Part shown: in pieces, positions 58,900 to 64,000 of the stretch | How the letters are laid out: each line of letters opens with the position of its first letter | Numbering within the stretch: position 1 is the stretch's first letter | Source of the DNA: Prorocentrum cordatum | Lineage: Eukaryota; Sar; Dinophyceae; Prorocentrales; Prorocentraceae | Length of the DNA stretch: 64,000 nucleotides | Direction: 5' to 3' | Assembly (NCBI GenBank): GCA_963575745.1 | Contig: CAUYUJ010000924.1 | Coordinates: forward strand, 1-64,000 | Notes under the pieces: model-generated | Told to the model about the DNA's origin: nothing | Database searches by the model: none | Seen by the model: the letters and a program-made list of their open reading frames with translations, nothing else | Position numbers and translations under genes: made by a program

Positions 58900-59070
58900 A
58901 CCACAGCAGGCCGCTGAGGTACGCGGCGACGCCCTCGGCCTCCTCGTCGCCGCCACCCAGGGGCCCCCCCAGCGGCGCTGGCGGGGGGCACCCCGAGCAG
59001 CTGGCCATGAAGTCGGCCACCGGGCCCAGGCAGAGCGCCAGCCGGCCGGCCTGCTCGTCCACCTCCACCA
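58900..59070 (-). CDS. candidate fourth exon of the XRN-like gene
   Basis: Minus-strand frame with near-universal G/C third positions, encoding VEVDEQAGRLALCLGPVADF and, at its end, EAEGVAAYLSGLLWC. In XRN proteins the core is followed by a segment of the form YL-x-GL-x-W that introduces the conserved aromatic loop; YLSGLLW fits this. A GT donor (CTGTG|GTGCCC) lies right after it. It follows exon 3 in the right order and orientation, with an intron of about 2.8 kb containing the TIR element at 60704-61831. Its acceptor is not obvious. Confidence 0.5.
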
Positions 59071-59283
59071 GGGGTCGGTGAGCATCGTCTCGGGACGTCG
59101 AGGTCGAATCGGAGTGCACACCGAATCGGGCCGCCGGGGGCCGACAGAGAGACAGACCGCAGCCAGGCGCTGAGCGGCGCAGAGGCGGAAGAATCGCACC
59201 ACGGCACGGCATGGCCGAGCCGAGCATCCAGAAGGACGCGTGGGCAGAAGAGTGCACGATTGGCAGCTTTTCGTGGAAATCTT

Positions 59284-59460
59284 CCCCCTCCCCCTCCTCC
59301 TCCTCCTCCTCCTCCTCCTCCTCCTCGTCCTCCTCCTCCTCCTCCTCCTCCTCCTCCTCCTCCTCCTCCTCCTCCTCCTCCTCCTCCTCCTCCTCCTCGT
59401 CCTCCTCCTCCTCCTCCTCCTCCTCCTCCTCCTCCTCCTCCTCCTCCTCCTCCTCCTCCC
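59284..59460. repeat. (CTC)n microsatellite
   Basis: CTC with a few CGT interruptions. 59460-60200 contains AATCGGAATCG-type repeats and no gene. Confidence 0.95.
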
Positions 59461-60204
59461 ACTCAGGCCTCTCCAATCTTAAGTACACCCGCTCGACTGT
59501 GAAGCAGAAAAACAGTGCGCAGTGGCAAGGGGTCGGAATCGGGTCGGATCGGCCACGCCGGGGGTGCACCGCAGCGCAGTGCAGGCGTCGGACCGCCTCG
59601 GATCGGCGGAGTATCTAGAGATCCGATGTCTCGACTTTCGAGACGGGGTCCCCGAAATCTCGACCCGCTCCCGGGGACTGGCCTGGCATTCTGACTCGAT
59701 TCTCGACGGTCCCAGAGAGCGGCGGGGGCCTCGAGATCAGCGAAAACCTCCGTCTTGATTGGTTCGACCCGATGGATCTCTGGGGAATCGGAATCGAATC
59801 GGGCCGAGCCAGTCTGAATCGATCTCAACTCGGAATCGAATCGGACCAGAGCGGGCCCTGCCTCCACGCCCACGAGGCCGCCAGCCCCCTGCTCGCGGCC
59901 GCGCCGCCAGCGGAGGTACGCGGCCCAGAGCCTCGCAGGATCCTCATGTCGGGAGCGGCAAAGAGGGGGGTGTCCAAGAGGGGGGATGCAAATCATGACC
60001 GGCGGCATGTGCGCGGCCCAGCGGGGGTCCAGGGACGTAATGAAATAAAAAGAGGCGCAATGAAATCTGGGGAAATATCATGGCCCGCGCCATGATATCC
60101 ACCCCCCCCTAGTCATCACCCCCCTCTTTTCCGCCCCCGGTCTTAGGAGGACGCCACCCACCCGGACGCCCTCGCGTCGTGAGCTGCTGGACTGCACCGT
60201 CGGC

Positions 60205-60690
60205 CTCCGAGGGCTCCCGCCGGGCCCAGGGACCGTCAAAAAAACGGCTCGGGACCAGAAGCCAGTCCACGGGAAGAGGTTCAGACCTCTGGGCCCACAT
60301 CGTTCGGGGATGGACAGACCCCCCTTTAGTAAAACGTGGTTTAGTGAAAGACGACCTGAAGGCCCTAACCTGGCGGGCGCCAGCCTGGAAAATAACGGCC
60401 GCGGCGCCCTCTTGAGAACCGAAAACGGACAATTCACCAATCGACGTGTCACTGTTGGGGGTTCTGTCCACCCCCGAATCGTTAGAAAATCATGACGTCG
60501 GGGGCCCGTCCGGGCCTACGCCCACACCAACCCGGGCCAGGCCCACCCCGGGCGGAGCGAAGCGAAGCGAAGCGAGGCCCACCCTGAGCCCAGGATCGGT
60601 GTCTGCGCACTGCTGGGTTGGCGAGGGAGGCATAGGAGGCGCCGACACTGGGCCCGGGATGGGCCTGGCTAGGGATCGATGTTGGTGCAC
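60205..60690 (+). repeat. dispersed repeats: family B, 49345-type repeat, family C
   Basis: In order: family B (60205-60300), the repeat shared with 49345-49475 (60305-60430), a short GAAGC tandem (60555-60580) and a family C fold-back (60580-60690). Confidence 0.6.
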
Positions 60691-60703
60691 AGTTGGTCCA
60701 CTC

Positions 60704-61831
60704 TTAGGTCGCGCCTGTCCCCCTACAGGGGGAATTCTGGGCGAAAAATGAAAATACTCCAAAAATACCCCCAAATGGTCGAAAATACTACAAAATTATC
60801 CGGCAAAGCAACCTAACAGCGATGTGTAGAAGCATATCTGAAAGCATTCCCCTTAAGATTCAGATGAAAATCCAGCTGTCGAATTCTGCTGTTCTCGCAG
60901 TCGTAGTCGCATTCGCGATGACAGTCGCAGCGGCAACGGCAGTCGCAGTCACAGCCTCAGCCTCAGCCTGCCTCAGCCTCAGCCTCAGCCTGCCTCAGCC
61001 TCAGCCTGCCTCAGCCTCAGCCTCAGCCTGCTTCAGCCTCAGCCTCAGTCTGCCTTCAGCCTCGGCCTCAGCCTCAGCCTGCCTCAGCCTCAGCCTGCAT
61101 CAGCCTCAGCCTCAGCCTCAGCCTGCCTCAGCATCAGCCTGCTTCAGCCTCAGCCTCAGCCTGCCTCAGCCTCAGCCTCAGTCTGCTTCAGCCTCAGCCT
61201 CAGTCTGCCTTCAGCCTCGGCCTCAGCCTCAGCCTGCCTCAGCCTCAGCCTGCCTCGGCCGCAGCATCAGCCTGCCTCAGCATTCAAAATGTGGCCCAGG
61301 AATGGAGTTCTGGGAACTAGAAGAACACGAAGTGGCCTACAGTTGGCTCCGGGCATTCAAAATCATGCCCAGGAATGGAGTTCTGGGAACTTGAAGAGCA
61401 CGAAGTGTCCTACAGTTGGCTCCGGGCATCCAAAATGTGGCCCGGGAATGGAGTTCTGGGGAATCGAAGAGCACGAAGTGGCCTACAGTTGGCTCCGGGC
61501 ATCCAAAATGTGGCCCGGGAATGGAGTTCTGGGAAGTCGAAGAGCACGAAGTGGCCTACAGTTGGCTCCGGGCATCCAAAATGTGGCCCGGGAATGGAGT
61601 TCTGGGAGCACCAAGAGCGATTTTGCGAGGATGTCCCAAGCGATTTCGGCTTCGGCGGCAGCCTCCCCGGGGCCTCCCCGGGTCCCGCCCAGACCCCCCT
61701 GAGGAGTCATGATGCTCTCTTTTGAGACCACTAGAAACCTATCAGCAAGAGCTGTTGGGTAAAAATCGTCCCCTGACTATTTTTTGAATATTTCGGAATA
61801 TCCCCCCTGTAGAGGGACAAGCCCAACTTAA
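60704..61831 (+). mobile_element. TIR element carrying the composite repeat
   Basis: Left end TTAGGTCGCGCCTGTCCCCC and right end (inverted) TTAAGTTGGGCTTGTCCCTC are followed on both sides by CTACAGGGGG. Flanks GTCCACTC (60696-60703) and GCCCCCTC (61832-61839) match at six of eight positions, as expected of an aged 8-bp duplication. The interior holds the composite repeat (60795-61765): CAGCCT array, then 73-bp units at 61282, 61355, 61428, 61501 and 61574. No transposase. It lies in the presumed third XRN intron, about 15 bp beyond the last recognisable exon 3 codons. Confidence 0.75.
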
Positions 61832-61847
61832 GCCCCCTCCAGGGGTC

Positions 61848-63414
61848 CTGCGAGGACGAGAGGGGGGGCAGGTAATCGTTGCCGCGCATCAGCGCCACGA
61901 GGACGAAGTCCCGCCGGACGCCCAGCTCCAGCGCGTCTGCCAGCCCGCCAGGCGGCGGCGCCTCCTCCAGCGCCGCCCGCTGGGAGAGGTCCAGCGCCCG
62001 CCGCCACCGCTCGCAGATGCCCGCACCCAGCCTGCCCACGTCGCAGACGCGCATCGGGGGCCCCGCGAGGCCCCGCGGCGGGGCAGCGATCAGCACCTGC
62101 GAACCCTCCAGCAGGCCCCTCGGCGCCTATAGAGAGAGAGAGAGAGGAAGAACGGCACAAGCACCAACTTTTGGGACTCCGTGCGGACTGCGTTCTCTGG
62201 CACTGGGCCCCCCTGGCGGCGCCTCCGGCGCCGCCCCTGGCGCGCTCTGCGGGCCAGGGGGAGGGGGGGGGGGCCCAGCGCCGCTCCGAGAGGTCCGCGC
62301 AGGCCTCCGGGAGTCCGTGTCCGTGCAGCGCTTCCTTCCCAGAGCGCCAGCGGCTGGAGCAGCAGGTCGACGTCCCCGCCTATCACCACGTGCACCCGCG
62401 GCGGCCCCTGGGACCCAGCGGCGGCCGCGCCGCCCCCTCTGGAACCCCGCGCGTTGCGGAGCAGGGCGGCGAGGATCTTGTGCTCGCCCTCCCCGGCGCT
62501 CGAGGCACCGCTCACCGCCGCGCGCGCGCCCTCTGGCCAGCGGGACGGCGCCGCCCCTCCCGGGCCCGGCGCCAGCCCCAGCCGCGCCTCGCAGTAGGCG
62601 CGGAGGCCCGCGGACAGGCGCTCCATGAAGGGCACCCCGGGCGTCAGCATGTTGGCCGACACGCGCCCGGGAGCCGCTGCGCCTGGAAGAGCACAGCTGG
62701 GCGACGCCAGAAGAGGTGGCCCCGGCCCCGGGTGTCCCCGGCTTCCGCTGCCATTCGGAGGCTCCCGGGGCCCTCCGTGGGCCTGGAGTCCGCAGAGGCC
62801 TCCACGGAAATCCTGGGAACGCCTTGGACCGGGGGCACCTCTGGCAACGCCCGATCATCCAGAGCCGGCAAAAAACTCTCCAGCTTCGAACCCCCGCGCG
62901 GACTTCCCGGATCGGCGCTGGACCTGGCGCCAGAAGCGCCGCCAGGTGGGCAGGGGTCCAACGCTGGCTCTGGCACCAGGCGCCGAACCTGGCGCGCTGC
63001 GCGCGCCATGGATACGGGCCCAGGCAACGACCCAAGAGATCCGAGCGGCCCTCCGAAAGCTCGTGCTCATGCCAGCTCCCCTCGTCTGCGGGAGCGCCCG
63101 CGACGCCCGCGCCCCCGCGGCCACGGCCGCCGCCACGGCGCGGGCCGCTGGCCACCGCCAGCCTGGAGCAGCGCTGGCGGCGCCGGCGGCGCTGCTCGGC
63201 GACCTTGGCGGTGGCGGCAGGCCCGTCGACGGCGAGGAACACCGACGCGCGGGGCACGGCCCTGGCCAGGATCTGGTCCAGGCGCGCCTCGAGGGCGGAC
63301 ATGAACTGGCCCTCGTCGGCGCCAGAGCCGCCCGCGCCCTCCAGGATCTGGTGGAGGATGGTGTTCATGTCGACGTAGACGTGGTCCGCCTCCAGGGACA
63401 CCTCGACGCAGGAG
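61848..63414 (-). CDS. XRN: XRN-type 5'-3' exoribonuclease, N-terminal exons 1-3
   Basis: Processive 5'-3' exoribonucleases of the XRN family degrade decapped or cleaved RNA with 5' monophosphate. Exon 1 (about 63414 to 63077) has VYVDMNTILHQIL, FLAVDGPAA and KVAEQRRRRR. Exon 2 (about 62682 to 62336) has MLTPGVPFMERLSAGLRAY, SSAGEGEHKI and VIGGDVDLLLQPLAL. Exon 3 (62126 to about 61848) has VRRDFVLVALMRGNDYLPPL. The seven catalytic acids (VDMN, VDG, GEGE, GDVD, GND) and the 5'-phosphate pocket K-x3-Q-x2-RR are all present, so the core looks functional. Exon 3 has a clear acceptor: a CTCTCTCTCTCTATAG tract ending at 62127. The usual MGVPKFFRW-like start is missing and must be upstream of 63414, beyond a CGCCCAG acceptor, outside the window or unrecognised. 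Introns 1 and 2 both contain family F elements. Confidence 0.88.
62146..62339. mobile_element. family F element forming XRN intron 2
   Basis: Arms 62146-62208 and 62273-62339 are imperfect inverted repeats, with GGACTCCGTGCGGACTGCG against AGGTCCGCGCAGGCCTCCGG and the shared GGCGGCGCCTCCGGCGCC centre. They occupy essentially the entire intron between exon 2 and the pyrimidine tract before exon 3. Confidence 0.75.
62864..63076. mobile_element. family F element in XRN intron 1
   Basis: GCCGGCAAAAAACTC...CCCGCGCGGACTTCC at one end and, inverted, GCTGGCATGAGCACGAGC...GGGCCGCTCGGATCTC at the other. One end coincides with the end of exon 1 coding similarity. The centre carries GGCGCC blocks like the other members. 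Confidence 0.7.
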
Positions 63415-63479
63415 CTGGGCGTTTTTTGTTCCTACACGTCGGCCGCTCAGGGCTGTAATCAGGCCACACAGCAGTCAAA

Positions 63480-63654
63480 AACTTGTGCTGTGTATGTGTC
63501 TTGTTTACGTGCTTCAATGTCTGTATGATTTCATTGCCTGATGATCTGCATTATGTGTTGTCTTCACGTCGTCCGTTCATATGTACATGTACATTAAGCA
63601 TGTGCATATGTATATCTATATTTATATATATGTATATATGTATATACTACGCCG
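63480..63654. other. AT-rich stretch with TATA/TATG repeats
   Basis: A low-GC stretch (TATATATGTATATATG type) upstream of the XRN exons on their strand; contains no recognisable gene. Confidence 0.6.
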
Positions 63655-64000
63655 TTACAAAAGTTCGTCACGTTTCATGAGAGCTTGAAGGTGGCATGGG
63701 TTTCGTGTCTTCCTTCCGCGTGAGCAAGCGGGCAGAGGCTGACCACTGCCCTGGCCGCGCCGAGCTGGGCCCCCCCCTTCCCCCCTAGAATCCTAGCGGA
63801 CTGAGTCAAGAGCGGTCGGATCAAATATCCGGGATTTCTGAAAGTGGGATTTCATCCCTTACTATAATAGTATAGATTTAAAACGGGACATATTGAAATC
63901 CCGACGTGCATTCACACGGTTCTAGAAATCCCACCGGGGCGGGATTTGTCTTTGCTTATGCAAGATGATCGACTTTTATTTTATGACGAAACTTTTGTAA
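63655..64000. mobile_element. MITE-like element ending at the window edge
   Basis: TTACAAAAGTTCGTCA at 63655 and the inverse TGACGAAACTTTTGTAA ending at 64000. The interior has smaller inverted blocks around GGGATTTC and GAAATCCC. The right target duplication lies outside the window. Confidence 0.7.

Overview
This window looks like nuclear DNA of a dinoflagellate, or a protist with a very similar genome. It is GC-rich. Real coding sequence is sparse and shows strong G/C third-position bias. Short exons lie in long, repeat-filled introns, donors need not be GT, and the rest is microsatellites, tandem arrays and small inverted-repeat elements. I see no bacterial or viral gene organisation, rRNA, tRNA or CRISPR. 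The genus cannot be fixed from sequence alone.

Recognisable protein-coding content: (1) an XRN-type 5'-3' exoribonuclease on the minus strand at the right end. Three exons (61848-63414) carry the N-terminal catalytic core with all seven metal-binding acidic residues. Two further exon-like pieces on the same strand (58900-59070, 51830-51985) fit later parts of the same protein, so the gene may span at least 11.6 kb. (2) One APE/RT/RNase H non-LTR retrotransposon on the minus strand (10058-17243), nearly complete but broken by an in-frame stop and frameshifts. (3) A decayed membrane-transporter (auxin-efflux-carrier-like) segment at 38490-38970, minus. (4) One PPR exon at 51342-51524, plus. (5) A few GC3-rich segments of unknown identity.

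Mobile and repeat layout. 0-5 kb: a 1.8-kb terminal-inverted-repeat (TIR) element with an 8-bp target duplication, filled with a degenerate GGCCCAAGA minisatellite, then small fold-back elements. 5.9-7.5 kb: a composite repeat (CAGCCT hexamers followed by a 73-bp tandem) that recurs at 60.8-61.8 kb inside a TIR element. 10-17.6 kb: the retrotransposon. 17.8-20 kb: a repeat carrying a TA-flanked MITE, then a 109-bp satellite arranged as a large inverted repeat. 21-26.8 kb: GGT/CTC microsatellites and a promoter-unlike minisatellite. 27-35 kb: a higher-order repeat array of about 1.3-kb units. 35.8-40.3 kb: three copies of a roughly 0.65-kb satellite-like repeat. 43.4-45.6 kb: a 2.2-kb CTC/ATC microsatellite. 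45.6-60 kb: a mosaic of MITE-like families, a 244-bp tandem array and isolated exons.

The most interesting theme is how inverted-repeat elements relate to introns. Both well-defined XRN introns contain members of the same TIR family (here called family F), also seen intergenically at 45931-46074 and 48005-48433. The 1.8-kb element at 120-1930 interrupts an open GC3-rich frame, and its target duplication supplies AG|GA on both sides, so splicing there would restore the frame exactly. This is the pattern expected of introner-type intron gain. Two other MITE families are unusually well defined: one of 195-196 bp with perfect 5-bp target duplications in all three copies, and one of 179-183 bp with TA duplications and an empty site visible elsewhere in the window.
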